From Risungbinella massiliensis (GTDB lineage Bacteria > Bacillota > Bacilli > Thermoactinomycetales > Thermoactinomycetaceae), in contig NZ_LN812103.1 of NCBI RefSeq assembly GCF_000942395.1, forward strand, positions 1,027,207-1,091,206: a stretch of 64,000 nucleotides of DNA. Direction: 5' to 3'. Of this stretch, positions 26,058 through 36,552 are shown piece by piece (position 1 is the first letter of the stretch; the number at the start of each line of letters is the position of its first letter). The notes under the pieces are model-generated. The model searched no databases and was not told the DNA's origin. It saw nothing but the letters and a program-made list of their open reading frames with translations. A program made the translations under genes and the position numbers.

Positions 26058-27461
26058 ATGCATCCAAATGAGAAATGGACTCCTAGACAGATCGTAGAAG
26101 AACTTGATAAGTACATAGTAGGACAGCAAGAAGCAAAACGAGCAGTAGCGGTGGCGCTTCGTAATCGTTATCGTCGTAGTCTTCTCGCACCAGAACTCCG
26201 TGAAGAGATCATCCCAAAAAATATTTTGATGATTGGACCGACTGGTGTTGGAAAAACAGAAATCGCTCGTCGTTTGGCCAAATTGGTCGGAGCCCCATTT
26301 GTCAAATTAGAAGCAACTAAATTTACAGAAGTAGGCTATGTAGGTCGAGATGTGGAATCGATGGTACGTGATCTTGTGGAAACAGCAATTCGAATGCTCA
26401 AAGACGAGAAGATCGACAGTGTCCAAGATCAAGCAAGAGAGTTGGCAGAGGAACGTCTAATCGAGTTACTGGTTCCAGAGAAGAAATCTACTACCTCCTT
26501 CCAGAATCCGTTTGAAGCATTATTCCAACGTCCAGGTAGTAATACTCAATCAGCTGAAAGTGACTCTAGTGAGAAAACGCGTGTTCGACAGGAACGTCGC
26601 CGTGTTCGGGATCGTTTGGCGAGTGGAGAGTTGGAGAATGAATTGGTAGAGATAGAAGTAGAGGAACAGACACCGTCGATGTTGGATCTCCTAGGAGGTG
26701 CTGGGAACGATCAGATGGGAATGAATATGCAAGATATGTTTAGTCATCTGATACCAAAGCGTACTAAAAAACGTCGTTTACCAGTAAAAGAAGCCCGTGA
26801 AGTTCTAACGCTACAAGAAGGCCAGAAGTTGATCGATATGGATCAGGTTCACCAAGAAGCATTAGAACGAGTAGAACAGTCTGGGATTATTTTCTTAGAT
26901 GAGATCGACAAGATAGCGGGTAAGGATCATCGCGGACCAGATGTATCGCGTGAAGGTGTACAGCGTGACATTCTTCCAATCGTCGAAGGTTCCACTGTTA
27001 TGACCAAATATGGTCCGGTTCGTACAGATCATATTCTTTTTATCGCTGCTGGTGCGTTCCATGTTGCCAAACCGTCTGATCTCATTCCTGAATTACAGGG
27101 GCGTTTTCCAATTCGGGTAGAGCTAAAAGATCTAACAGCCGATGACTTTTTCCGGATTCTAACTGAGCCACAAAGTGCATTAACCAAGCAATATACTGCT
27201 CTTCTAGAAACAGAGGGAATTCAGGTTACCTTTACCGAGGAGGCAATTCGTGAGTTAGCAGAACTATCGGCTAAAGTGAACTCGACGACAGAAAATATTG
27301 GTGCTCGTCGTCTTCACACCATTTTGGAACGCCTTCTAGAAGAACTCTCTTTTTCTGCACCTGAAGTAACTCTGGAAGAAGTCGTGATTACACCTCATTA
27401 TGTGAGAGAGCGACTTGCTGGTGTGGTAGAAGATCAAGATCTTAGCCAATATATCTTATAG
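26058..27461 (+). CDS. hslU: ATP-dependent protease ATPase subunit HslU (ClpY)
   Basis: 467 residues. AAA+ ATPase with Walker [16 protein letters not shown], the pore motif [16 protein letters not shown] and Walker [14 protein letters not shown]. The intermediate I-domain (residues about 110-240) is charged and variable. The C-terminus ends DLSQYIL, the type of hydrophobic tail that docks in HslV pockets. With HslV it forms the two-component proteasome-like protease. In Bacillus codY follows; here there is a terminator and an unrelated gene. Confidence 0.96.
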   Translation: MHPNEKWTPRQIVEELDKYIVGQQEAKRAVAVALRNRYRRSLLAPELREEIIPKNILMIGPTGVGKTEIARRLAKLVGAPFVKLEATKFTEVGYVGRDVESMVRDLVETAIRMLKDEKIDSVQDQARELAEERLIELLVPEKKSTTSFQNPFEALFQRPGSNTQSAESDSSEKTRVRQERRRVRDRLASGELENELVEIEVEEQTPSMLDLLGGAGNDQMGMNMQDMFSHLIPKRTKKRRLPVKEAREVLTLQEGQKLIDMDQVHQEALERVEQSGIIFLDEIDKIAGKDHRGPDVSREGVQRDILPIVEGSTVMTKYGPVRTDHILFIAAGAFHVAKPSDLIPELQGRFPIRVELKDLTADDFFRILTEPQSALTKQYTALLETEGIQVTFTEEAIRELAELSAKVNSTTENIGARRLHTILERLLEELSFSAPEVTLEEVVITPHYVRERLAGVVEDQDLSQYIL

Positions 27462-27467
27462 AATCCT

Positions 27468-27500
27468 AGCCTTTTGCTATCTGGCAAAAGGCTTTTTTGT
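27468..27500 (+). terminator. Terminator of hslVU
   Basis: AGCCTTTTGC (27468-27477) pairs with GCAAAAGGCT (27484-27493), followed by TTTTTGTT. Confidence 0.92.
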
Positions 27501-27678
27501 TAAAAGAATGGCAGGGCTTGTTGGAATTTTACGCGAAATTTTTGACAATCTGATTACAAATTGTTCGCTTTTTACAGAATGGAATTAGATAAATCGTGAT
27601 TGTATTATTTTACCTAGTTCACTAATCGAAATTCCTGTATAATATGATCTTAAATAGTATTAATGGAGGAATGTTTGC

Positions 27679-29019
27679 TTGGAAAGTGACAGTTTTAGTT
27701 TGTTGGATATTACATGGAAATTAGGCTTAGTAATGTTTCTAGTACTGTTGAATGGATTTTTTGTCGCAGCAGAGTTTGCGATTGTGAAAGCACGTTCAAC
27801 AAGGATTGCACAACTAACTACTTCCCAAGGAAAAATGGCTCAAAAAGTAATTCGCAATATGGACGCATACCTATCTGCTACCCAGCTGGGGATTACACTC
27901 GCGTCCTTAGGACTTGGTTGGGTAGGGGAACCAACAATTGCCGCAATGATTGAACCGATTTTTCATTATGTAGGTATACCAGAGGTATTGCTTCATCCAA
28001 TTGCTTTTGCGATTGCCTTCTCTATTATGAGTTATTTGCATATCGTTATAGGTGAGATGGCACCAAAATCTCTAGCGATCCGCAAGGCTGAGACGACTAC
28101 GTTGTGGACGGCTAGACCACTTCATCTCTTCTATATTATCTTCAAACCATTTATCGTGGTGCTAAATGGATCCGCGAACTGGATTTTGCAGAAATTTGGT
28201 ATTGGATTGGCAGAAGAACATCAATCAGCACATACTGAAGAAGAGATCCGTCTCATCATTGAGCAGAGCCACAATAGTGGGATTATTGATCAGACGGAAT
28301 TGAAACTTTTTGATAAAGTGTTTAGTTTTACGGAACGAATTGCGCGAGAAGTGATGGTACCACGAGTTAATATTGTTGGGTTAGACTTAGAGGAACCTCT
28401 TGAAGAGAATCTAGAGTTAATTCGCTCTTCCAAATATACGCGATTTCCTGTTTATGAAGGCGATAAAGATCAGATTATCGGACTCTTACTGGTTCGTGAT
28501 CTCTATGAGAAGATTGCAGATCGCCAACCAATTGAGTTACGTCAGTTAATGCGTCCTGTTATCTCGATCCCTGAAACGATGGAGATTAAAGATGTCATGC
28601 GACGTTTCCAAAAAAACAAAACGCATATGGCGATTGTAGTAGATGAATTTGGTGGTACATCTGGCTTAATTACAACAGAAGATATTTTTGAAGAGATTTT
28701 TGGAGAAATTCAAGACGAATTTGATGAAGAAGAACCATTTTTTTGTTCGAAAGAGGACGGTACTTCCGTCGATGCGAAAGTGTTGATTGAAGATGTAAAT
28801 CGCCATTTTGGATTAGAAATCGAAGATCCTGATAATGATACGATTGGTGGATGGCTATTCTCTCGTTTGGAAAGAATCCCTCAAGTAGGGGAGTCCTACG
28901 ATCTAGGGGAGTTCCGATTTACGATTGAGAGTATGGAGCAACTTGCAATCCATCGCATATTAGTCACTCAAAGGAAAGAAGAGTCAGTAGAAGTCGAAGT
29001 AGTGTCCACAGAAGCATAA
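27679..29019 (+). CDS. CNNM/CBS-domain membrane protein (HlyC/CorC family)
   Basis: 446 residues. An N-terminal CNNM (DUF21) domain with about four membrane helices (LVMFLVLLNGFFVAAEFAIV onward) is followed by a CBS pair (REVMVPRVNIVGLD; LMRPVISIPETMEIKDVMRR; MAIVVDEFGGTSGLITTEDI) and a C-terminal CorC/HlyC domain. Members are linked to magnesium or cobalt efflux or resistance; the older haemolysin label is not supported here. The start is TTG 27679 behind GGAGGAA. Monocistronic with its own terminator. Confidence 0.88.
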   Translation: MESDSFSLLDITWKLGLVMFLVLLNGFFVAAEFAIVKARSTRIAQLTTSQGKMAQKVIRNMDAYLSATQLGITLASLGLGWVGEPTIAAMIEPIFHYVGIPEVLLHPIAFAIAFSIMSYLHIVIGEMAPKSLAIRKAETTTLWTARPLHLFYIIFKPFIVVLNGSANWILQKFGIGLAEEHQSAHTEEEIRLIIEQSHNSGIIDQTELKLFDKVFSFTERIAREVMVPRVNIVGLDLEEPLEENLELIRSSKYTRFPVYEGDKDQIIGLLLVRDLYEKIADRQPIELRQLMRPVISIPETMEIKDVMRRFQKNKTHMAIVVDEFGGTSGLITTEDIFEEIFGEIQDEFDEEEPFFCSKEDGTSVDAKVLIEDVNRHFGLEIEDPDNDTIGGWLFSRLERIPQVGESYDLGEFRFTIESMEQLAIHRILVTQRKEESVEVEVVSTEA

Positions 29020-29030
29020 TATAAACGTGC

Positions 29031-29070
29031 AAAACCCTCTCCTGTTATAAGTGCTGGAGAGGGTTTTGTA
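29031..29070 (+). terminator. Terminator after CNNM/CBS gene
   Basis: AAAACCCTCTCC (29031-29042) pairs with GGAGAGGGTTTT (29056-29067), a 12-bp stem serving also the convergent VOC gene. Confidence 0.9.
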
Positions 29071-29103
29071 TTATTCAAAAAAATGGAAACAGGAATTACA
29101 GAC

Positions 29104-29481
29104 CTAATACCAGGTTTGAAGTCTGTTTTGGACAAAACCTAATTCATTTCCATCTGGATCTGCAATCGTAAACTGCTTCGTTCCTCTTGGAGTAATATTT
29201 AGTTCATCTAAAATAGTAACATTCTCACATCTTTGTACCCGAGCCCATAGTTCTTCTATATTATCTAGATAAAAATGAAAGCGAGTCTGAGCAGATGGAT
29301 TTTCAATTTTTTCTTCAATTAATCCAAAGGTGGCTCCTTCTTCAGCGTCAAAATGAGCATACTTGGGTTTTTCTGCTGGGAACAAATCTATGGTAAGTAA
29401 TCCCAATGTGTCCTCGTACCACTTTACAGATTTTTGTAAGTTACTTACATTTGCACGTACATGAAGCAGTCTAGTTCTCAT
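29104..29481 (-). CDS. VOC family (glyoxalase/bleomycin-resistance fold) protein
   Basis: 125 residues. The opening RLLHVRANVSNLQKSVKWYE and DTLGL, and the C-terminal FTIADPDGNELGFVQ, are hallmarks of vicinal oxygen chelate proteins. The final glutamate and the N-terminal histidine are candidate metal ligands. Single VOC modules act as glyoxalases, dioxygenases or drug-binding proteins, so the reaction is not assigned. I chose ATG 29481, which is preceded by AAAGGGGAG; a longer frame to 29583 lacks a ribosome-binding site. Confidence 0.85.
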   Translation of the reverse strand: MRTRLLHVRANVSNLQKSVKWYEDTLGLLTIDLFPAEKPKYAHFDAEEGATFGLIEEKIENPSAQTRFHFYLDNIEELWARVQRCENVTILDELNITPRGTKQFTIADPDGNELGFVQNRLQTWY

Positions 29482-29583
29482 TTTAACTCCCCTTTGAGTC
29501 AGCCTAATTTTGAACCTTTTTTCTATTTTACTTGATCCAAGCCCAGAACTCATTATTTTAGGAATTTTATGTCCATTTTTCAT

Positions 29584-29816
29584 GTATCTAATGGGACTTA
29601 GTATAGATTATCAGGGACAGTTTTCCTGTTTTATCTCTGTCTTTTGTCGAAAAATGATGATCATGAATAGTTTTGAAGAAATGTTAGAAAAGGTATAATA
29701 GATTGCAAGATTATAATTGTTTATATGATATTAGTACATTTTTCTATCATAAAGTCTATTTTACATAATGAAAATTTCTTATTAGTCTTATTACCCTTTA
29801 GAAAAGAGGACAGATT
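29584..29816. other. Intergenic region before Sel1-repeat gene
   Basis: About 230 AT-rich bases between divergent genes; it must contain both promoters. Short frames here have no ribosome-binding site and were not accepted as genes. Confidence 0.4.
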
Positions 29817-31721
29817 ATGCGTGAAAAACTTGAATTACTTTTAAAAGCAGGAGATCAAGGTGATATCGATGCGTATTATCAATATGGAAGTCTTGTAGTA
29901 AATGGAGAGACTCCTCTACCACAATATAGAGGCGATACATATCTAGAAAAGGCTGCAAAGGCTGGTCATCTAGAAGCGAAGTTTGCTTGGGGAATGCGTT
30001 ACATAAAGTACCGGAATCATTCTAAGCAAGCTAAGAAATGGTTAGTTGAGTCGGCTGAGGCTGGATTCGAAAAGGCTGCTTATACACTTGGGAAATTCAT
30101 TTTAGATAAAAAGATACAGAACGAGTCGATTGAAACTGGAATTGAGTGGTTAGAAAAAGCTGCAGAGCTTGGCTCTGATGAAGCGATGTTACTTTTGGGA
30201 CAGTATTATGGAAAGAAAAACGAGCCAGAAGCTATACAACAAAGCGAACAATGGTACCAACAAGCAGGAGAAAATGGCAATCTTGCGGCAATACTATATC
30301 TTGGTATGGCATATATGACAGGTAAGCCTTTTGGGCAAGATGGAGAAAAAGGAGCCGCTTGGTATGAGCTAGCAGTAAAACAAAATAGTTTACAAGCAAT
30401 GTTGGAGCTGAGTGATTTCCTTATTAAAGGAGAAGCGATTTCACGGAACCTGGAACGAGGAGAACAACTGCTATTAAAAGCTTCTGAATTCAATGGATAT
30501 GGCTCTGTTTATGATTATGCCAAGAGAGCCAAGTATCAAATGGCACAGTATTATCTTAAAGGAGACATTTTTCCGAAAGATCGCCAAAAAGGTATCAGTT
30601 GGCTCCAGCAAGCAGCCAATGCACGACATTATGAGGCAATGTATGAATACGGAGTTCTATTGTTCGATGGCCTTGAAGTTACTCGTGATGTAGAAAGAGC
30701 TCGAAACCTGTTCCAAAATGCCTCTTATTATGCTAGAGGGGAATTACGATCTAAGATCATGTGGAAACTAGGTCTGTCTCTTTTAGAACCACCTAAACCA
30801 GGGAATGGACGATATTATCTAGAGCAAGCTGCAAACGCTGGACATGTAAAAGCGATGCGTGATTTGGGATACTATTTAATGGATGGAACTTGGATCAACC
30901 AAGATCTCGTCAAAGGTGAGGAATGGCTACAAAAAGCAGCAGATCTAGGAGACGAGAGTGCGCTAAGTAATCTTGCTTATTTTTATCTCTTAGGAAAAAC
31001 ACATGTAGTAGACAAAGAAAAAGGACTTCGTCTGTTACAAGAGGGAGCAGAAGCAGGAAACGGTGCGGTCCTAAATCATTATGGCTGGCGTCTTGTTTCT
31101 GGTAGTCACGTAGTAAAAGATGTTTCTAAAGGAATCGAGTATCTCCGACGTTCCGTAGAGAAAGGATACTCCTATGCTGCAGCCAATCTAGGTGACTACT
31201 TAGTATGTGGCTCTTATGGGGTACAGAAAGATCCGGTAGAAGGGGAACGGTTACTCCGATTGTCTATCGAACAAGGGAATGCTTATGGAATGTACTGCCT
31301 TGCTTACGAGATATTAAATGGAAGAGTTCGTTCGAATGTTTCAGAAGCAGAAGAGCTATTGGTTCGTGCAGCTAACTTAGGAGAAGACCGTGCTATGGTA
31401 GAGCTAGGCAAACGCTATCGTGATGGAGATAAAGGATTGGCTCAAAATCATTCAAAAGCACTCTACTATTTCCATCTAGCTAGCGAATACAAAAATAGCG
31501 ACGGGATGAATCTCTATAAGCAATTCCAAGAGCGAGCTTCCACTCGTTGGATCAGAATAGCTGCTGATCAAGGAAATGTAGAGGCACAGTACGAGTTGGG
31601 AATGAGATATGCATTTGGTATTGGAGTCTATAAGAGTATATATGAGGCAAAAAAATGGTTGCGTCTCGCTGCGAACCAAGAGAATACAGATGCTGCTGAA
31701 CTCTTGGCCAAGTTGAATTAA
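29817..31721 (+). CDS. Sel1-like repeat protein, 634 aa
   Basis: A solenoid of roughly 15 Sel1-like (SLR) repeats covering nearly the whole chain. Repeat examples: [60 protein letters not shown] and [20 protein letters not shown], each with the A...G...A...L pattern. No signal peptide, membrane segment or catalytic domain is visible, so it is probably a cytoplasmic scaffold or interaction protein. ATG 29817 follows AGAGGACAG. Irregular stretches with predicted longer helices occur near residues 220-240 and 300-320. The partner is unknown; neighbours are unrelated. Confidence 0.85.
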   Translation: MREKLELLLKAGDQGDIDAYYQYGSLVVNGETPLPQYRGDTYLEKAAKAGHLEAKFAWGMRYIKYRNHSKQAKKWLVESAEAGFEKAAYTLGKFILDKKIQNESIETGIEWLEKAAELGSDEAMLLLGQYYGKKNEPEAIQQSEQWYQQAGENGNLAAILYLGMAYMTGKPFGQDGEKGAAWYELAVKQNSLQAMLELSDFLIKGEAISRNLERGEQLLLKASEFNGYGSVYDYAKRAKYQMAQYYLKGDIFPKDRQKGISWLQQAANARHYEAMYEYGVLLFDGLEVTRDVERARNLFQNASYYARGELRSKIMWKLGLSLLEPPKPGNGRYYLEQAANAGHVKAMRDLGYYLMDGTWINQDLVKGEEWLQKAADLGDESALSNLAYFYLLGKTHVVDKEKGLRLLQEGAEAGNGAVLNHYGWRLVSGSHVVKDVSKGIEYLRRSVEKGYSYAAANLGDYLVCGSYGVQKDPVEGERLLRLSIEQGNAYGMYCLAYEILNGRVRSNVSEAEELLVRAANLGEDRAMVELGKRYRDGDKGLAQNHSKALYYFHLASEYKNSDGMNLYKQFQERASTRWIRIAADQGNVEAQYELGMRYAFGIGVYKSIYEAKKWLRLAANQENTDAAELLAKLN

Positions 31722-31730
31722 ACTAGATGC

Positions 31731-31760
31731 TTGCATCTTTTTCCTCAATTATGGTATAGT
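31731..31760 (+). promoter_or_regulatory. SigA-type promoter of rpsB
   Basis: TTGCAT (31731-31736), 18-base spacer, TATAGT (31755-31760), giving a leader of about 105 bases before rpsB. Confidence 0.65.
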
Positions 31761-31783
31761 CATCAATGGTGTAAAACACACAC

Positions 31784-31842
31784 GTCAAAGTAGCAGAAGT
31801 AGAAGGTGCTGCTTGCAGTCTCTAATCTGCAATGACTTTGGC
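31784..31842 (+). promoter_or_regulatory. Three-way-junction leader RNA of rpsB
   Basis: Outer stem GTCAAAGT (31784-31791) with ACTTTGGC (31835-31842, one mismatch); inner stems AGCAG (31792-31796) with CTGCT (31809-31813), and TTGCAG (partly shared, 31813-31818) with CTGCAA (31827-31832). The closing stem ends next to GGAGGAAAAAACC. The layout is like an autoregulatory ribosomal-protein leader. Pairings were made by eye. Confidence 0.5.
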
Positions 31843-31872
31843 GGAGGAAAAAACCTAGGGAGGAATTATATT

Positions 31873-32598
31873 ATGGCAGTTGTATCAATGAAACAATTGT
31901 TAGAAGCAGGGGTACACTTCGGTCACCAAACCCGTCGTTGGAACCCAAAAATGGCGAAATACATCTTTACTGAGCGTAACGGAATCTACATCATCGACCT
32001 ACAAAAAACGGTTAAAATGATGGAGCATGCATATAACTTTGCACGCGACCTCGCGGTAGATGGCGGAACCGTTCTCTTCGTTGGTACGAAGAAACAAGCT
32101 CAAGAAGCAGTAAAAGAAGAAGCGATCCGTGCAGATCAATTCTTCGTAAACCATCGTTGGTTGGGTGGAACTCTTACCAACTTCTCCACCATCCAAAAAC
32201 GTGTAAATCGTCTTCATGAACTAGAGCGTATGGAAGAGGATGGTACGTTCGACGTTCTTCCAAAGAAAGAAGTAGTATTGCTCAAAAAAGAACAAGCTCG
32301 TCTCGAGAAGTTCTTGGGCGGTATCAAAAATATGAAAAAGCTTCCTGATGCGATCTTTATCATCGACCCTCGTAAAGAGCGTATCGCAGTAGCAGAAGCA
32401 CGTAAGTTGAACATCCCAATCATCTCGATCGTAGACACCAACTGTGATCCAGACGAGATCGATTACAAAATCCCAGGGAACGACGATGCAATCCGTGCAG
32501 TACGTCTGTTCACTTCCAAAATTGCGGACGCACTGATCGAAGGTCGTCAAGGCGAACAAAATCAACCTGCTGAAGCAGCTCAAACACCTGCTTCTTAA
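31873..32598 (+). CDS. rpsB: 30S ribosomal protein S2
   Basis: 241 residues. The start [22 protein letters not shown] and [20 protein letters not shown] are nearly invariant in bacterial S2. ATG 31873 follows GGGAGGAATT; an upstream in-frame ATG at 31813 lies in the leader and is not used. The C-terminal tail is short and acidic/Ala-rich. The gene heads the rpsB-tsf-pyrH-frr cluster but is separated from tsf by a terminator-like hairpin. Confidence 0.98.
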   Translation: MAVVSMKQLLEAGVHFGHQTRRWNPKMAKYIFTERNGIYIIDLQKTVKMMEHAYNFARDLAVDGGTVLFVGTKKQAQEAVKEEAIRADQFFVNHRWLGGTLTNFSTIQKRVNRLHELERMEEDGTFDVLPKKEVVLLKKEQARLEKFLGGIKNMKKLPDAIFIIDPRKERIAVAEARKLNIPIISIVDTNCDPDEIDYKIPGNDDAIRAVRLFTSKIADALIEGRQGEQNQPAEAAQTPAS

Positions 32599-32615
32599 TC
32601 GATATAAAACGAAAG

Positions 32616-32649
32616 AACGGGTGGCTAGACTCCTGGTCGCCCGTTTTCC
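32616..32649 (+). terminator. Terminator-like hairpin between rpsB and tsf
   Basis: AACGGG(TGGC) (32616-32625) pairs with (GTCG)CCCGTT (32636-32645), followed by TTCC; the T tract is short, so partial read-through to tsf is likely. Confidence 0.6.
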
Positions 32650-32832
32650 ATAAAGAAAATTCATTCGGTGAGGAGCTTTTTCTCACTGATATTAGTTGAT
32701 CTTATCGGGTTTTTATGGGCAGTTATCCCCGCCTAAACCTATTTACTTTCTCCAAGCTTGGAAGCGGGGCTCTTACTAACCGTTAGAATGCAAAAAAGCT
32801 TGTTTCTACATAAAAAAGGAGGCACATTCTCA
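32650..32832 (+). promoter_or_regulatory. tsf leader with hairpins
   Basis: Contains GTGAG/CTCAC and a longer CCCCGC (32728-32733) with GCGGGG (32763-32768). An AAGCTTG motif occurs inside it and again just before the tsf ribosome-binding site. Possible translational control region; no known element recognised. Confidence 0.35.
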
Positions 32833-33489
32833 ATGGCTATCACAGCTACTATGGTTAAAGAACTGCGTGAGAAAACTGGCGCAGGAATGATGGATTGCAA
32901 AAAAGCTCTCACTGAAACTGGTGGGAACATGGAAAAAGCAATTGACTATCTTCGTGAAAACGGGATCGCAAAAGCTGCGAAAAAAGCAGACCGTGTCGCT
33001 GCAGAAGGTGTTGTAGAATCTTACATTCATGCGAACGGTCGTATCGGTGTGCTTGTTGAAGTAAACTGTGAAACCGACTTCGTAGCTAAAACCGACGAGT
33101 TCAAAACCTTTGTGAAAGACATCGCAATGCAAATTGCTGCGATGAACCCAAAATATGTACGTAAAGAAGAGGTTTCCCAAGAGGATATCGAAAAAGAACG
33201 TGCTATTATCCGTGAAACCGCTCTTAAAGAAGGGAAACCAGAGCATATCGTAGATAAAATGGTAGAAGGTCGTCTGAAAAAAGAATTCTATCAAGAAATC
33301 TGCTTGCTTGAGCAACCTTTCGTAAAAGAAAGCAAAAAAACCATCGACCAAATGGTAAAAGAGAAAATCGCGAAAATTGGAGAGAATATCTCTATTCGTC
33401 GCTTTGTTCGCTATGAGTTGGGCGAAGGTATTGAAAAACGTGTAGACAACTTCGTAGAAGAAGTAATGTCTCAAGTAAACAAAGGCTAA
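32833..33489 (+). CDS. tsf: Elongation factor Ts (short form)
   Basis: 218 residues. The N-terminal UBA-like domain ([20 protein letters not shown]) is followed by the core with [12 protein letters not shown], which contains the TDFV motif that displaces nucleotide from EF-Tu. Bacillus subtilis Ts is near 290 residues; this one has the reduced core seen in Paenibacillus and Thermus-type proteins, with a single Ts core repeat plus a C-terminal helix. ATG 32833 follows AAAAAAGGAGGC. Essential guanine-nucleotide exchange factor for EF-Tu. Confidence 0.96.
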   Translation: MAITATMVKELREKTGAGMMDCKKALTETGGNMEKAIDYLRENGIAKAAKKADRVAAEGVVESYIHANGRIGVLVEVNCETDFVAKTDEFKTFVKDIAMQIAAMNPKYVRKEEVSQEDIEKERAIIRETALKEGKPEHIVDKMVEGRLKKEFYQEICLLEQPFVKESKKTIDQMVKEKIAKIGENISIRRFVRYELGEGIEKRVDNFVEEVMSQVNKG

Positions 33490-33501
33490 TGCAGCATAAT
33501 G

Positions 33502-33532
33502 GGGAACACTCACAAACGTGTTCCCTTTTTTT
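33502..33532 (+). terminator. Terminator of tsf
   Basis: GGGAACAC (33502-33509) pairs with GTGTTCCC (33518-33525), followed by seven Ts. Confidence 0.92.
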
Positions 33533-33561
33533 GCAAGTAAGATTAGGATAGGAGGATGTAG

Positions 33562-34284
<723 letters not shown>

Positions 34285-34289
34285 TTAGT

Positions 34290-34847
34290 ATGGTGAATAA
34301 TGTAAAACAACAAGCACAAGAAAAAATGCAAAAAGCGATCCAAGCACTAAAGCGGGATCTTTTGACTTTACGTGCAGGAAGAGCAAACCCTGCTATCTTA
34401 GAAAAAGTGCAAGTGGAGTACTATGGTAGCGAAGTGCCAATTAACCAAGTAGCTAATATTTCTGTTCCTGATCCACGGACGCTTTTGATACAACCTTGGG
34501 ACAAGTCTTCCTTGGGGGATATTGAGCGTGCCATTTTAAAATCAGAGTTGGGCCTAACTCCGAACAACGATGGAAATGTAATTCGGATTAGTATTCCTGC
34601 TTTGACTGAGCAACGCCGGAATGAATTGGTGAAATTGGCTCGTAAAATGGGTGAAGATGCAAAAGTAGCGATCCGCAATGTCCGTCGTGATGCAAACGAT
34701 GAATTGAAAAAGCTAGAGAAGAATGGAGAAGTCCCTGAAGATCTAGCTCGCCGCAGTGTTGATGATGTACAAAAAGTAACAGACAATTCCATTAAAGAAA
34801 CCGACCAAGTAGTAGCTTCCAAAGAAGAAGAAATCATGGAAATCTAA
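34290..34847 (+). CDS. frr: Ribosome recycling factor
   Basis: 185 residues. The family signature TLRAGRANPAILEKVQVEYYG and the C-terminal coiled-coil hairpin (QRRNELVKLARKMGEDAKVA, then IRNVRRDANDELKKLEK) are intact. It splits post-termination ribosomes with EF-G. ATG 34290 follows AGGGGGAAC. A terminator with an 8-bp stem follows at once, separating pyrH-frr from uppS. Confidence 0.97.
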   Translation: MVNNVKQQAQEKMQKAIQALKRDLLTLRAGRANPAILEKVQVEYYGSEVPINQVANISVPDPRTLLIQPWDKSSLGDIERAILKSELGLTPNNDGNVIRISIPALTEQRRNELVKLARKMGEDAKVAIRNVRRDANDELKKLEKNGEVPEDLARRSVDDVQKVTDNSIKETDQVVASKEEEIMEI

Positions 34848-34860
34848 TGCGGATGCGAGA

Positions 34861-34887
34861 AACCCCCTGATTCTTTAGGGGGTTTTC
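34861..34887 (+). terminator. Terminator of pyrH-frr
   Basis: AACCCCCT (34861-34868) pairs with AGGGGGTT (34877-34884), followed by TTCT. Confidence 0.88.
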
Positions 34888-34926
34888 TGGCTAATTCTAA
34901 GCAAAAAACTGATGGGGGGTATGAAG

Positions 34927-35712
34927 ATGATCGGTACTTTTAAAAAATGGGTCTCTGGCTCAACGACCGAACAAGTGTTAAGTGAACAAGAAATGTATGA
35001 ACAGATTCAGAAACATCCTGTTCCAGAACATATTGGCATTATCATGGATGGAAATGGACGCTGGGCCAAAAAGCGAGGTCTTCCTCGTACAGCGGGCCAT
35101 GCAGCAGGAATGAAACGTGTTCGTGAAACGATTCGAATAGCCAATGATCTTGGCATAAAAGCTCTGACTCTCTATTCTTTTTCTACTGAAAACTTTAAGC
35201 GCCCCAAAGAAGAAGTAGAGTACTTGATGAAGCTCCCGATTGAGTTTCTGCGGACAGATCTACAGGAACTAGTTGATCGTAATGTGAAGGTGCAGATGTT
35301 GGGAGATAAAGAGAAAACGCCTAGTTATACCCAATCCGCACTTCGGGAATTTGAGGTCCAGACAGAGCATAATACTGGGATGATTTTGAACTTTGCGATA
35401 AGCTATGGTTCTCGTGATGAGATCTTACAAGCTATACGAGAGATTATAGAAGAAGTAGAAAAAGGTAATATTGATAAAGATCAGATTACCGAACAAGTAA
35501 TGAGTGACCATCTCTTAACAAGAGGAATCCCTGATCCTGATTTGATCATTCGTTCTAGTGGAGAGATCCGAATCAGTAACTTTCTCTTGTGGCAACTCGC
35601 ATACAGTGAGCTCTGGTTTACCGAGGAATTATGGCCGGACTTTTCCAAAAAAGTATTCTATCAAGCCATCCTTGACTTCCAGAAACGAAATCGTCGCTAT
35701 GGTGCAGTTTAA
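34927..35712 (+). CDS. uppS: Isoprenyl transferase (undecaprenyl diphosphate synthase)
   Basis: 261 residues. The cis-prenyltransferase motif IGIIMDGNGRWAKKRGLPR, with the catalytic Asp in MDGNGRW, is followed by GHAAGMKRVRETI, LYSFSTENFKRP and the C-terminal DLIIRSSGEIRISNFLLWQL. It makes the C55 lipid carrier for cell-wall synthesis. I chose ATG 34927, seven bases after GGGGGG; ATGs at 34912 and 34921 overlap or abut that site. Followed by cdsA in one operon. Confidence 0.95.
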   Translation: MIGTFKKWVSGSTTEQVLSEQEMYEQIQKHPVPEHIGIIMDGNGRWAKKRGLPRTAGHAAGMKRVRETIRIANDLGIKALTLYSFSTENFKRPKEEVEYLMKLPIEFLRTDLQELVDRNVKVQMLGDKEKTPSYTQSALREFEVQTEHNTGMILNFAISYGSRDEILQAIREIIEEVEKGNIDKDQITEQVMSDHLLTRGIPDPDLIIRSSGEIRISNFLLWQLAYSELWFTEELWPDFSKKVFYQAILDFQKRNRRYGAV

Positions 35713-35732
35713 GTAGAACAGGAGCAGTAACC

Positions 35733-36536
35733 ATGAAAGAACGTGTCATCACGGGAGGGTTGGGAGCTGCTGGTTTCTTAACTCTGTTATATCTAGGTGG
35801 ATGGTGGTATACAACACTTATCTTTATCATTGCACTCATTGCATTTTGGGAATATAGCCGTACTTTAGGCTATTCACAAGGGTGGATTCCCATGGGGATT
35901 GGATATTTGGGCGTCACTCTCATCCTACTTTCCAACCTACCACAGCTACAGGGCGATTCCCTATTCGGAGTGGATTTAAGCAAAACTTACTTGCTCATTT
36001 TGTTACTATATTTTATATGGATGGTTTTAAGCCGGAATCATTTAGATATCTATCGTCTCTCCTTTTTATTCGTTGGCGTAATGTACATAGGATTTGGATT
36101 TTCTCTGATGATGGAAACAGTATGGCGAGAGAATGGGCTTGGGTTTGCCCTCTCGTTGCTCGTTGTATTGGTTACATTTGCAAATGATTCTGGAGCTTAT
36201 TTTGTTGGGAGAAAATGGGGAAAACGAAAACTGTGGCCTCATATTAGTCCTAAAAAGACAGTGGAAGGGTCGCTCGCTGGTATTGCCTTTGGAGTCCTTT
36301 TTGCAATCCCAATTGGCCTGTTCTTCCCGATCCTTGGTTCGATACCTTATGTCCTATTCTTAGGTTTCCTTACGGCAGTTGTAGGTCAAATCGGCGATTT
36401 AGTAGAATCAGCAATTAAGCGTACTACTGGGGTCAAAGACTCTGGAAAAATTTTACCTGGTCATGGTGGCATGTTAGATCGTTTTGATAGCTTGCTCTTT
36501 ACCTTTTTAGTCTTACACATCTTTGATTTACTGTAA
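35733..36536 (+). CDS. cdsA: Phosphatidate cytidylyltransferase
   Basis: 267 residues with about eight membrane helices. The CdsA signature SAIKRTTGVKDSGKILPGHG followed by GMLDRFDS is complete near the C-terminus. It converts phosphatidic acid and CTP to CDP-diacylglycerol for phospholipid synthesis. ATG 35733 follows AACAGGAGCAG. The order uppS-cdsA-dxr-rseP-proS is conserved in Bacilli. Confidence 0.96.
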   Translation: MKERVITGGLGAAGFLTLLYLGGWWYTTLIFIIALIAFWEYSRTLGYSQGWIPMGIGYLGVTLILLSNLPQLQGDSLFGVDLSKTYLLILLLYFIWMVLSRNHLDIYRLSFLFVGVMYIGFGFSLMMETVWRENGLGFALSLLVVLVTFANDSGAYFVGRKWGKRKLWPHISPKKTVEGSLAGIAFGVLFAIPIGLFFPILGSIPYVLFLGFLTAVVGQIGDLVESAIKRTTGVKDSGKILPGHGGMLDRFDSLLFTFLVLHIFDLL

Positions 36537-36552
36537 GGGGAGAAACGTTTAG

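Noticed and set aside
29510-29698. Plus-strand 62-codon frame between VOC and Sel1 genes
   Set aside because: No ribosome-binding site; it overlaps the 5' end of the divergent VOC gene.
32830-33513. Reverse-strand 227-codon frame over tsf
   Set aside because: Cysteine/phenylalanine-rich shadow of tsf; no ribosome-binding site and tsf is clearly real.
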